A stretch of DNA of 12,466 nucleotides from an uncultured Lachnospiraceae bacterium (GTDB lineage Bacteria > Bacillota > Clostridia > Lachnospirales > Lachnospiraceae): positions 1-12,466 of the forward strand of contig CAJUSQ010000089.1 in the NCBI GenBank assembly GCA_910588885.1, in the 5' to 3' direction. The notes beneath the pieces were generated by a model. That model was not told the DNA's origin. It was given only the letters and a program-made list of their open reading frames with translations, and ran no database searches. This document shows, in pieces, positions 5,186 through 12,056 of this stretch (positions are counted from its first letter, which is position 1; each line of letters begins with the position of its first letter). A program made the position numbers and the translations under genes.

Positions 5186-6829
5186 GTGAAGCTGACATTG
5201 GAAATGCTGCTGTATTTTATACGGAACCTGAATCCGATAATATTTCATAAATGTGAAAGGGAAAGAGCCTTTTTAGGAGTAAAACAATTTTACCCGGAAG
5301 AAGCGCAAATGGAGCCGGATTATTTATATGTCGGAAAACTTTCGGAAATATGCCAGACACAGACACAATTGTGCAGGGCGAAAACATTTTTCGAAGAAGA
5401 CGGCGTTGCCCGGAAAGGGACAAAAACGTTTTTGACCGTAAATGATCTCTTATGGGGAGAGAAGGAAATCCGGCAGCTTCCGGATTGTTTCATCCTGCTA
5501 GACGCAACCTATAAGATTCCTTATCTTATGAACCGGATGATCGACCTCTTTCAGCGCATGGCCGCATGGGATAAGCAGATGCATATTGCAGTACTGGAAG
5601 GACGGGAGATACAGAGCCTGGTAGAGATCAGCGAACCGGTATTGGAACGTCCCATGATTATTTTTGACGCCGGGTTCAGCGTGATTGCTTACACAAAGCA
5701 GATCGTTTCCACCTACACCGGATTTCAAAAAACCATTGAAAAGGGTTATTCGGAAGCGGGGGTTATGGAAAAAATCCGGCAGAAGCAGATTTTAAAGCAG
5801 TTAAAGCCGGGAGAAGCCTTGCTTGCATCTTCGGCGGAGGATGAGGGTTTGATAAATATTTATCAAAGCTTTTACAGTGACCAGACTTTGCTGGGATATA
5901 TTTGTGTCAGTTACGGTTCTGCGATGCCGGAGGACGGATATTTGGATCTGTTTCAACAGTTTTCAGAGAATTTGGTGTTTTGCCTGAAACGGGATTATGA
6001 AAACCGGCGTTACGGGCAGATGATGTATGAAACGTTCTTGTCCCACTTGATCCATTCCGAGCATCCGGTAGAAGAGCAGTTCTTAGAACAGCTTCATTAT
6101 ATTGAGGGTCTTTCGGAAACGGGGCGCTTTGTCCTTGCGGCCATTCGCTTTGAAGCAGCGGAAACGGTCCCACTGGCTTTTTTGACACGGATGATTGCCC
6201 GGCAGTTTTGGAATATGCGTCCGTTTCTGTACCAGAATCATATTTGCCTGCTGAAAATTCTGGAGGAAGCATATGGAAATCCGGAAGCGTTTTCAGAGGG
6301 GGAAATCGGGAAGATACAGGAAATTTTGTTGAATTACGGTTGGCGCATGGGAATCAGCAATGTTTTTACACGAATCACAGATCTGCGATTTGCGTTCCGG
6401 CAGTCCTGTGGGGCGTTGTCCTTTGGCTCCTTAAAGCATTCCGGCATCGTTTCCTTCCATCACAGCCGTAATTACTATTTCTATCTGTTTTCCGCAGCGG
6501 AAAAGACAATGCCGGCGGAACTGTTCCGCACCGAAGCCTATTTGGAGCTGAAAAAATATGATGCGGCCCATGGCACGGATCTGTTGGATACGATCCTTTG
6601 CTATTTAGAGCATGACTGCAACGCCACCCATACCGCGGAAGCGCTGTTTCTGCATCGGAATACGGTACGGAATACCCTGCAGTTTGCCCAGGAGCGCTTT
6701 GGACTGGATATTACGGACCCGGAGCAAAAAAGGCTGCTGCTGTTATCGAACCAGGCAGATCAGTACTTGAGGTGGAAATTGCAAACTGGTGTTCTGCCAT
6801 GTTCCGATTCCAAAATAAAATTTGACTAA
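5186..6829 (+). CDS. PucR/CdaR-type transcriptional regulator
   Basis: This 547-residue cytosolic protein ends in a PucR-type helix-turn-helix (about 466-522). HTAEALFLHRNTVRNTLQFA (482-501) is the recognition region, followed by ERFGLDITDPEQKRLLLL. The preceding 130-460 region looks like the GGDEF-like/sensor middle part common in this family. The N-terminal ~130 residues are not recognised. Start is GTG with AGGAGG nine bases upstream. Such regulators typically activate a neighbouring catabolic operon in response to its substrate, so control of the hydrolase/FAD/ferredoxin operon just upstream is likely but inferred. Oddity: the last ~15 codons (K531 onward) lie in a repeat that matches, antisense, the tail of the MATE gene. 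The C-terminus may thus have been extended or replaced. The stop codon overlaps the -35 of the yicC promoter. Confidence 0.85.
   Translation: MKLTLEMLLYFIRNLNPIIFHKCERERAFLGVKQFYPEEAQMEPDYLYVGKLSEICQTQTQLCRAKTFFEEDGVARKGTKTFLTVNDLLWGEKEIRQLPDCFILLDATYKIPYLMNRMIDLFQRMAAWDKQMHIAVLEGREIQSLVEISEPVLERPMIIFDAGFSVIAYTKQIVSTYTGFQKTIEKGYSEAGVMEKIRQKQILKQLKPGEALLASSAEDEGLINIYQSFYSDQTLLGYICVSYGSAMPEDGYLDLFQQFSENLVFCLKRDYENRRYGQMMYETFLSHLIHSEHPVEEQFLEQLHYIEGLSETGRFVLAAIRFEAAETVPLAFLTRMIARQFWNMRPFLYQNHICLLKILEEAYGNPEAFSEGEIGKIQEILLNYGWRMGISNVFTRITDLRFAFRQSCGALSFGSLKHSGIVSFHHSRNYYFYLFSAAEKTMPAELFRTEAYLELKKYDAAHGTDLLDTILCYLEHDCNATHTAEALFLHRNTVRNTLQFAQERFGLDITDPEQKRLLLLSNQADQYLRWKLQTGVLPCSDSKIKFD
6776..6816. 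repeat. Dispersed ~40-bp repeat, copy B (PucR 3' end)
   Basis: About 36 of 40 positions match 751-790, same + orientation, one indel. Here it codes for regulator residues K531-K543. Read on the minus strand, with the indel taken into account, it still gives G-T-W-Q-N-T-S-L, comparable to the MATE ending G-K-W-Q-N-I-S-L. Copy B therefore looks like a displaced MATE tail. Confidence 0.8.
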
Positions 6830-6850
6830 TGGAAAAATATGTTCTATAAT
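6822..6850 (+). promoter_or_regulatory. Strong sigma-A promoter for the yicC operon
   Basis: TTGACT (6822-6827), exactly 17 bp, then TATAAT (6845-6850): one mismatch to the full consensus. It overlaps the regulator's last codons and stop and starts the housekeeping gene string 39 bp upstream of the yicC ATG. Confidence 0.88.
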
Positions 6851-6888
6851 ATCCATATCTATGCAGTAAGGAACTACGGGAGGCTTTT

Positions 6889-7767
6889 ATGATAAAAAGC
6901 ATGACAGGCTTCGGCCGCTGTGAGCTTGCCAGGGAAGAACGCAGGATTACGGTGGAAATGAAGTCGGTGAACCACAGGTATCTGGACGTGAACATCCGGA
7001 TGCCGAAGAAACTGAACCAATTTGAAAGTGCAATCCGTAATTTTTTGAAACAATATATGGAACGGGGGAAGGTAGATTTATTCCTGACCTACGAGGATTT
7101 TACGGAAAATAAGATGAACCTCCGCTATAACAGGGAACTGGCCGCAGAATATGTAAGCTACATCCGGCAGATGGCGCAGGAGTTCCAGCTGGAGGAGGAT
7201 TTGACGGCTGCCAAGCTTTCCCGGTATCCGGAGATATTTTCCATGGAGGAGCAGGCGGTGGATGAGAAGCAGCTCTGGAATTTCCTGGAAGAAGGGCTGG
7301 CATTGGCCTGTCGGCAGTTTGTAACCTCCCGGATCGAAGAGGGAGAGAATTTGAAAGCGGATCTTTTGGAGAAGCTTTCCAATATGTCCCGGTATGTGGA
7401 GGGTATTGAAGCGCGTTCGCCGGGAATTGTGGAGGAATACCGCGGCAAATTAAAGGCCAAGGTCGAGGAGCTTTTGGGAGATACCCAGATCGACGAAGGG
7501 CGGCTGGCGGCGGAGATTACGATTTACGCGGATAAAATTTGTACGGATGAAGAGCTGGTACGGCTGAAAAGCCATATTCAAGGTACGCAGGCAGCCCTGA
7601 AGGAGGGCGGCAGCATTGGCCGGAAGCTGGATTTTATCGCCCAGGAGATGAACCGGGAGGCCAATACCATTTTATCCAAGGCCAATGATTTGGAGGTTTC
7701 CAATCTGGCCATTGACTTAAAGACGGAGATTGAAAAGCTGCGGGAGCAGATACAGAATATCGAATAA
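6889..7767 (+). CDS. yicC: YicC-family endoribonuclease
   Basis: A 292-residue protein of usual family length. It opens with the hallmark MIKSMTGFGR, continues with EMKSVNHRYLDVNIRMPKKL (about 24-43) and ends with the DUF1732-type C-terminus GRKLDFIAQEMNREANTI and SKANDLEVSN. YicC proteins (YloC in Bacillus) are metal-dependent endoribonucleases implicated in RNA turnover; this function is known from other bacteria and not visible as a motif. The start has GGGAGG five bases upstream. It heads the operon continuing into gmk, the usual Firmicute order, but the small remA (DUF370) gene often found between yicC and gmk is absent: only 63 bp separate them. Confidence 0.95.
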   Translation: MIKSMTGFGRCELAREERRITVEMKSVNHRYLDVNIRMPKKLNQFESAIRNFLKQYMERGKVDLFLTYEDFTENKMNLRYNRELAAEYVSYIRQMAQEFQLEEDLTAAKLSRYPEIFSMEEQAVDEKQLWNFLEEGLALACRQFVTSRIEEGENLKADLLEKLSNMSRYVEGIEARSPGIVEEYRGKLKAKVEELLGDTQIDEGRLAAEITIYADKICTDEELVRLKSHIQGTQAALKEGGSIGRKLDFIAQEMNREANTILSKANDLEVSNLAIDLKTEIEKLREQIQNIE

Positions 7768-7830
7768 GCCTCCGCAGGCTTAGAAAGCGGAATAAACAGA
7801 TACCGAATATCATACAGAGGCAGAGAAGAG

Positions 7831-8475
7831 ATGGAAGATACAAAAAGAAAAGGGATCTTAATTGTAGTGTCCGGTTTTTCCGGTGCGGGGAAGGGGACGA
7901 TTATGAAACGGCTGCTGGAGGAATATCCCGGGCAGTATAGCCTGTCCGTTTCGGCCACGACCAGACAGCCCCGGCCCGGAGAAGCCCATGGAAGGGAATA
8001 TTTTTTCGTATCCGTGGAAGAATTTGAGAAGATGATTGCAGAAAACGCGCTGGTAGAACATGCAAAATACGTTTCCAATTATTACGGGACGCCCCGGGCT
8101 TATGTGGAGGAGCAGATGGCCCTTGGGAAAGACGTGATTTTGGAAATCGAAATCCAGGGCGCTTTGAAAATCAAAGAAAAATTTCCGGACGCCTTGCTTC
8201 TATTTATTTCCCCGCCTTCGGCAAAGGAGCTGAAGCGCCGGCTGACGGACCGGGGCACTGAGGACGCGGCTGCGATTGCATCCCGGTTAAGCCGGGCCGT
8301 GGAAGAGTCCAGGGGAATCGAAGCCTACGATTATTTTGTTATCAACGACAGCCTGGAGGCATGTATTGCCCAGGTGCATGGTATTATTGAAAATGAGCAT
8401 TCCAGGATGAACCGGAATCAGGAAAAGATTGATCAAATGAGGCAGGAGCTATCCGGCTTCGCGAAAGGAGAATAG
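7831..8475 (+). CDS. gmk: Guanylate kinase
   Basis: Phosphorylates GMP (and dGMP) to GDP with ATP, an essential step in GTP supply and in ppGpp balance. The P-loop GFSGAGKGT is at 15-23. The GMP-binding elements are SATTRQPRPGE (41-51) and HGREYFF (53-59). EIEIQGALKIK follows in the core, and LKRRLTDRGTE starts the lid. Length 214 is slightly above the usual ~205, through a charged C-terminal tail. Its ribosome site is weak (GAGG about 10 bases upstream). Two bases after its stop the rpoZ start follows, so the pair is co-translated. Confidence 0.97.
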   Translation: MEDTKRKGILIVVSGFSGAGKGTIMKRLLEEYPGQYSLSVSATTRQPRPGEAHGREYFFVSVEEFEKMIAENALVEHAKYVSNYYGTPRAYVEEQMALGKDVILEIEIQGALKIKEKFPDALLLFISPPSAKELKRRLTDRGTEDAAAIASRLSRAVEESRGIEAYDYFVINDSLEACIAQVHGIIENEHSRMNRNQEKIDQMRQELSGFAKGE

Positions 8476-8477
8476 AT

Positions 8478-8729
8478 ATGCTGCATCCATCTTATGCGGA
8501 TTTAATGAAGGTTGTAAACAGTGACGTGGAAATCGGGGAGGAACCTGCGGTAAACAGCCGTTATTCCATTGTAATTGCCACCGCCAAGCGGGCAAGGCAG
8601 CTCATTGCCGGCGATGAAGCGCTGGTGGAGGGCGCCGCGAAAAAGAAGCCCTTTTCCATTGCGGTAGATGAGCTTTACCGGGGAAAGGTGAAGATTCTTC
8701 CGGAGGAAGAGGAGATTACAGAAGAATAA
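8478..8729 (+). CDS. rpoZ: DNA-directed RNA polymerase omega subunit
   Basis: An 83-residue protein with the omega core: MLHPSYADLMKVV at the start, NSRYSIVIATAKRARQLIAG (26-45), then KKPFSIAVDELYRGKVKI (56-73) and an acidic tail. Omega helps fold and assemble beta-prime into the polymerase. It sits two bases after gmk with GAAAGGAG inside the gmk 3' end as its ribosome site; this gmk-rpoZ pair is conserved in Firmicutes. The acidic EEEE tail is normal for the family. Confidence 0.96.
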   Translation: MLHPSYADLMKVVNSDVEIGEEPAVNSRYSIVIATAKRARQLIAGDEALVEGAAKKKPFSIAVDELYRGKVKILPEEEEITEE

Positions 8730-8741
8730 GCAAATTGCGGT

Positions 8742-8773
8742 TTACCACATCATTTTTAAAAATGGTGTGGTAA
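8742..8773. repeat. 32-bp near-perfect palindrome between rpoZ and rimO
   Basis: The left arm (8742-8757, starting TTACCACATC) is complementary to the right arm (8758-8773, ending TGTGGTAA) over all 16 positions with one T-G wobble. The centre is TTTTTAAAAA. In RNA it would make a long hairpin whose tip is A/T-rich. No T-run follows on either strand, so it is not a standard terminator. It may be an mRNA processing or stability element, a weak bidirectional terminator, or a small mobile palindrome. Confidence 0.7.
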
Positions 8774-8797
8774 TCTTGCATATAAAAGGAGATTAGT

Positions 8798-10123
8798 ATG
8801 AAACTGCTTTTTGTTTCCCTGGGCTGTGATAAAAACCTGGTGGATACGGAATATATGCTGGGGCTTTTGGGGCAGGAGGGCTTTTCCTTTACCGACGCGG
8901 AAGAGGAAGCGGATGTAATTGTAATCAATACCTGCTGTTTTATCAACGACGCCAAGGAAGAGAGCATCCGGACCATCCTGGAGATGGCGGAATACAAGGA
9001 GGCCGGAACCTGCAGGGCATTGCTGGTCACAGGCTGCCTGGCCCAGCGGTATCAGGAGGAAATCCGAAAGGAGATTCCCCAGGTGGACGGGATTCTGGGA
9101 ACCAATTCCTACGAAGAGATTGTGGCGGCAGTCCGGGAAGCCCTGGCGGGCCATGAATTTCAGCAGTACCGGCCCTTTACGGGCCTGCCCAAGACGTCAA
9201 AGCGCTGTTTGACCACCGGGGGCCATTATGCCCATTTGAAAATCGCAGAAGGCTGCAGCAAGCACTGTACTTACTGTATTATCCCGAAGATCCGGGGGGA
9301 TTACCGCAGTGTGCCCCTGGAGGATTTGGTGGCCCAGGCCCGGGAGCTGGCAGAAGAAGGGGTAAAAGAATTGATCCTGGTGGCCCAGGAAACCACCCTT
9401 TACGGCGTTGACCTTTATGGGGAAAAATCCCTCCACCGGCTTTTGGACGAATTAAACGGGATCCCGGGACTTCGGTGGATCCGGATTTTATATTGTTATC
9501 CCGAAGAAATCTACGACGAATTGATCGACGCCATGGTGCGCAACGAGAAAGTCTGCCATTACCTGGATATGCCGATCCAGCACTGCAGCGACCGGATTTT
9601 GAAACGGATGGGGCGCAGGACTACCCGGGCAGCCCTGGAAGAAACCGTTGCAAAGCTGCGCCGAAGGATTCCGGATATTGCCTTGCGTACTACGATAATC
9701 TGCGGGTTTCCGGGAGAAACAACGGAGGATCATGAGGAATTGATGTATTTCCTGAACGAACTGGAGTTCGATCGGCTGGGCGCGTTTTCTTATTCCCAGG
9801 AGGAGGATACTCCGGCGGCGGAATTTCCGGAGCAGGTGGAGGAAGCCTTGAAGGAAGAATGGAACGATGAAGTAATGGAGCTGCAGCAGGAAATCATTTT
9901 TGATAAAAACGAAAGCCTCATCGGCAGGGAAATCTGGGCAATGGTAGAGGGCCAGGTCAGCGGGGAGGCGGCTTATGTGGGGCGGACCTACCGGGATGCC
10001 CCGGAGATTGACGGGTATGTTTTCATCCATACCGGGGAGACTTTAGTCAGCGGGGATTTTGTCAAGGTGCGGATTACCGGGGCTTATGAGTATGATTTGA
10101 TCGGAGAGATTGTACCGGCGTAA
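8798..10123 (+). CDS. rimO: Ribosomal protein S12 methylthiotransferase
   Basis: A radical-SAM enzyme that adds a methylthio group to the conserved Asp of ribosomal protein S12. The N-terminal UPF0004 domain holds C10 (VSLGCDKNLVDTE), C46 (NTCCF) and C80 (TGCLAQRY), the auxiliary-cluster ligands. The radical SAM core has C153-x3-C157-x2-C160 (EGCSKHCTYCIIPKIRG), and the C-terminal ~65 residues form a TRAM domain. The VSLGCDKNLVD opening and DMPIQHCSDRILKRMGRRTT in the core separate RimO from its tRNA-modifying paralogue MiaB. Length 441 is typical. It has AAAAGGAG at 8785-8792 before the start. It is in line with rpoZ and pgsA, a common clostridial order. Confidence 0.95.
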   Translation: MKLLFVSLGCDKNLVDTEYMLGLLGQEGFSFTDAEEEADVIVINTCCFINDAKEESIRTILEMAEYKEAGTCRALLVTGCLAQRYQEEIRKEIPQVDGILGTNSYEEIVAAVREALAGHEFQQYRPFTGLPKTSKRCLTTGGHYAHLKIAEGCSKHCTYCIIPKIRGDYRSVPLEDLVAQARELAEEGVKELILVAQETTLYGVDLYGEKSLHRLLDELNGIPGLRWIRILYCYPEEIYDELIDAMVRNEKVCHYLDMPIQHCSDRILKRMGRRTTRAALEETVAKLRRRIPDIALRTTIICGFPGETTEDHEELMYFLNELEFDRLGAFSYSQEEDTPAAEFPEQVEEALKEEWNDEVMELQQEIIFDKNESLIGREIWAMVEGQVSGEAAYVGRTYRDAPEIDGYVFIHTGETLVSGDFVKVRITGAYEYDLIGEIVPA

Positions 10124-10170
10124 GCAGGTTTTTGAGGATTCCGGAAAGATCGGGAAGCCTGCAATTTTTT
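10124..10170 (+). terminator. Possible intrinsic terminator after rimO
   Basis: GCAGG plus three or four weaker pairs (10124-10132) can pair with 10154-10162 ending CCTGC. Two A and six T (10165-10170) follow. The 21-nt loop is large, so it may be partial, allowing some read-through into pgsA. Confidence 0.45.
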
Positions 10171-10196
10171 AATGTGATAGGAGAGGTTGTCTTACT

Positions 10197-10745
10197 ATGA
10201 AAATGAATTTGCCCAATAAGCTTACCATTCTGCGTGTGATTCTCATTGTCCCCTTTGTGTTCTGTCTGGTGCTGCCGGGACTTGGGGTTTATGGACGGTA
10301 CGGGGCCGTGGGAATTTTTATTGCCGCCAGCCTGACGGACCTGGCAGACGGGAAGATTGCACGGAAATACAATCTGGTTACGAATTTCGGAAAGTTTATG
10401 GACCCTCTGGCAGATAAGCTGCTGGTGGGCGCCGCCTTAATCTGCCTGGTGGAAACCGGACAGCTGGCCGCCTGGTTTGTTATTATTATTATCAGCCGGG
10501 AATTTATTATCAGCGGTTTCCGTCTGGTAGCTGCCGACAACGGTGTCGTGATTGCCGCCAGCTACTGGGGAAAATTCAAAACCACCTTCCAGATGGTGAT
10601 GATCGTCCTTTTGATTCTGAATTTCAGCCATCCCGCATACCAGGCCCTTTGTACCATAGTATCCCTGCTTGCCCTGGCTTTGACCGTAATCTCCCTGCTT
10701 GATTACGTCTGGAAAAACAGGGACGTATTGAAGGAACAGCAATAA
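10197..10745 (+). CDS. pgsA: CDP-diacylglycerol--glycerol-3-phosphate 3-phosphatidyltransferase
   Basis: A membrane enzyme that condenses CDP-diacylglycerol with glycerol-3-phosphate to phosphatidylglycerophosphate, the committed step to phosphatidylglycerol and cardiolipin. The full CDP-alcohol phosphotransferase motif is present: D51-G52-x2-A55-R56-x8-G65-x3-D69-x3-D73. Its start MNLPNKLTILR is the typical PgsA opening, and several hydrophobic helices fill the 182 residues (usual length). The first ATG at 10197 is preferred over 10203 because AGGAGAGG (10179-10186) is 10 bases away. cinA follows after 41 bp, the conserved pgsA-cinA order of Firmicutes. Confidence 0.95.
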   Translation: MKMNLPNKLTILRVILIVPFVFCLVLPGLGVYGRYGAVGIFIAASLTDLADGKIARKYNLVTNFGKFMDPLADKLLVGAALICLVETGQLAAWFVIIIISREFIISGFRLVAADNGVVIAASYWGKFKTTFQMVMIVLLILNFSHPAYQALCTIVSLLALALTVISLLDYVWKNRDVLKEQQ

Positions 10746-10786
10746 AAGCCAGGGAGGGCATGAAACAAAATAGGAAGGAAACCATT

Positions 10787-12037
10787 ATGACGGTAGAATT
10801 AATCTGTGTGGGCACGGAACTGCTTCTTGGAAATATCGTAAATACCAATGCCGCATATTTAGCGGAAAAATGCGCGCTGCTGGGCTTGTCCATGTATTAC
10901 CAGAGCGTTGTCGGGGATAATCCGGAGCGGCTGCAGGAATTATGCGAAACAGCAAACAAACGTTCGGATCTTGTAATCCTCTGCGGGGGCTTAGGCCCTA
11001 CCCAGGACGACCTGACCAAGGAAACGGCAGCCAGGGTAATGGGCCGGTCCCTGATTTTGGATGAACGGGCCAAAGAGGAGATCCGGGTGTTTTTTGAACG
11101 GATACACCGGGAAGTTACGGACAACAACTGGAAACAGGCCATGGTCCCGGAGGGAAGCATTGTACTCTACAATGCAAACGGGACGGCTCCCGGCATTATT
11201 ATAGAAGGGGAAGGGACGACCATGATCCTTCTTCCGGGCCCGCCCAATGAGCTGGTCCCCATGTTTGAGGAACAGGTATATCCCTATCTTAGCAAGCGAA
11301 AGCCGGAGGTGATCTGCTCGAAGATGCTGAAAATCTGCGGTGTTGGAGAGAGTATGGCGGAGACCAGGATTTTGGATTTAATTGAAAAACAGACGAATCC
11401 CACCATTGCTCCCTATGCCATGACCGGGGAAGTACATCTTCGGATTACGGCAAAGGCGGACAGTCCCGAACAGGCGTTTGCCTTGATTGCACCGGTGGAA
11501 GCAGAGCTGTACCGCCGTTTTGGAGACGGGATTTTCACGGAGGAAGAATCCGAGACATTGGAAGGGGCCATTGCAAAGCTGCTGAAGGAACGAAAGCTTA
11601 CGGTTTCTACGGCGGAATCCTGTACGGGAGGGCTTCTTTCCGGGCGTCTTGTGAATGTGCCGGGGATCTCGGAGCAGTTTCAGGAGGGATATATCACTTA
11701 TTCCAACGAAGCCAAGGAAAAGCTTTTGGGGGTGTCCCATAGTACTTTAGAGACGTTCGGGGCGGTCAGCCCGGAAACGGCACGGGAAATGGCAGAAGGA
11801 TGCTGCCGGGCTGCAAATACCGATCTGGGAGTGGGAATCACCGGAATTGCCGGGCCGGACGGAGGGACGGCACAAAAGCCCGTGGGCCTTGTCTATATCG
11901 GCTGCTGCTGTAAGGGAACGACCTATGTGGAACAATTTCAGTTTCGGGGAAACCGCAGCAAAGTACGGGAGAGTGCAGTCGCCAATGCCCTGACGCTGCT
12001 GCGGAAGGTAATTTTACAGGAAATTAGAACAGTTTGA
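10787..12037 (+). CDS. cinA: CinA-family nicotinamide-nucleotide amidase / competence-damage protein
   Basis: A two-domain protein of 416 residues. The N-terminal MoCF-like (ADP-ribose/NAD-derivative pyrophosphatase, COG1058) domain shows GGLGPTQDDLT (67-77) and LLPGPPNEL (148-156). The C-terminal PncC amidase domain shows STAESCTGG (274-282), GYITYSNEAK (301-310) and GITGIAGPDGG (350-360). The amidase recycles nicotinamide mononucleotide to nicotinate mononucleotide in NAD salvage. An in-frame ATG exists at 10760, but GGAGG there is only two bases away. The ATG at 10787 has AGGAAGG eight bases upstream and yields the family-typical MTVELICVGTELLLG opening, so it is chosen. No recA follows; rsmD is next. 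Confidence 0.94.
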   Translation: MTVELICVGTELLLGNIVNTNAAYLAEKCALLGLSMYYQSVVGDNPERLQELCETANKRSDLVILCGGLGPTQDDLTKETAARVMGRSLILDERAKEEIRVFFERIHREVTDNNWKQAMVPEGSIVLYNANGTAPGIIIEGEGTTMILLPGPPNELVPMFEEQVYPYLSKRKPEVICSKMLKICGVGESMAETRILDLIEKQTNPTIAPYAMTGEVHLRITAKADSPEQAFALIAPVEAELYRRFGDGIFTEEESETLEGAIAKLLKERKLTVSTAESCTGGLLSGRLVNVPGISEQFQEGYITYSNEAKEKLLGVSHSTLETFGAVSPETAREMAEGCCRAANTDLGVGITGIAGPDGGTAQKPVGLVYIGCCCKGTTYVEQFQFRGNRSKVRESAVANALTLLRKVILQEIRTV

Positions 12038-12056
12038 GTTTCAGGGGGAAACAGCC

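Noticed and set aside
7765..7782. 7-bp hairpin TAAGCCT-CCGC-AGGCTTA at the yicC stop
   Set aside because: It lacks a T-tract and lies inside a short gap before gmk, so a terminator is unlikely; it is too short to claim another role.
7768..7830. Space where remA (DUF370) often sits between yicC and gmk
   Set aside because: Only 63 bp, with no coding frame of the right size; the gene is simply absent here, which also happens in other Clostridia.
7578..8078. Minus-strand open frame of 166 codons across the yicC-gmk junction
   Set aside because: It covers two well-recognised genes on the other strand, and its Ser-rich translation fits no family.
10760..10786. Nine-codon N-terminal extension of CinA
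   Set aside because: The upstream ATG has its Shine-Dalgarno only two bases away, while the ATG at 10787 is well spaced and gives the conserved family opening.
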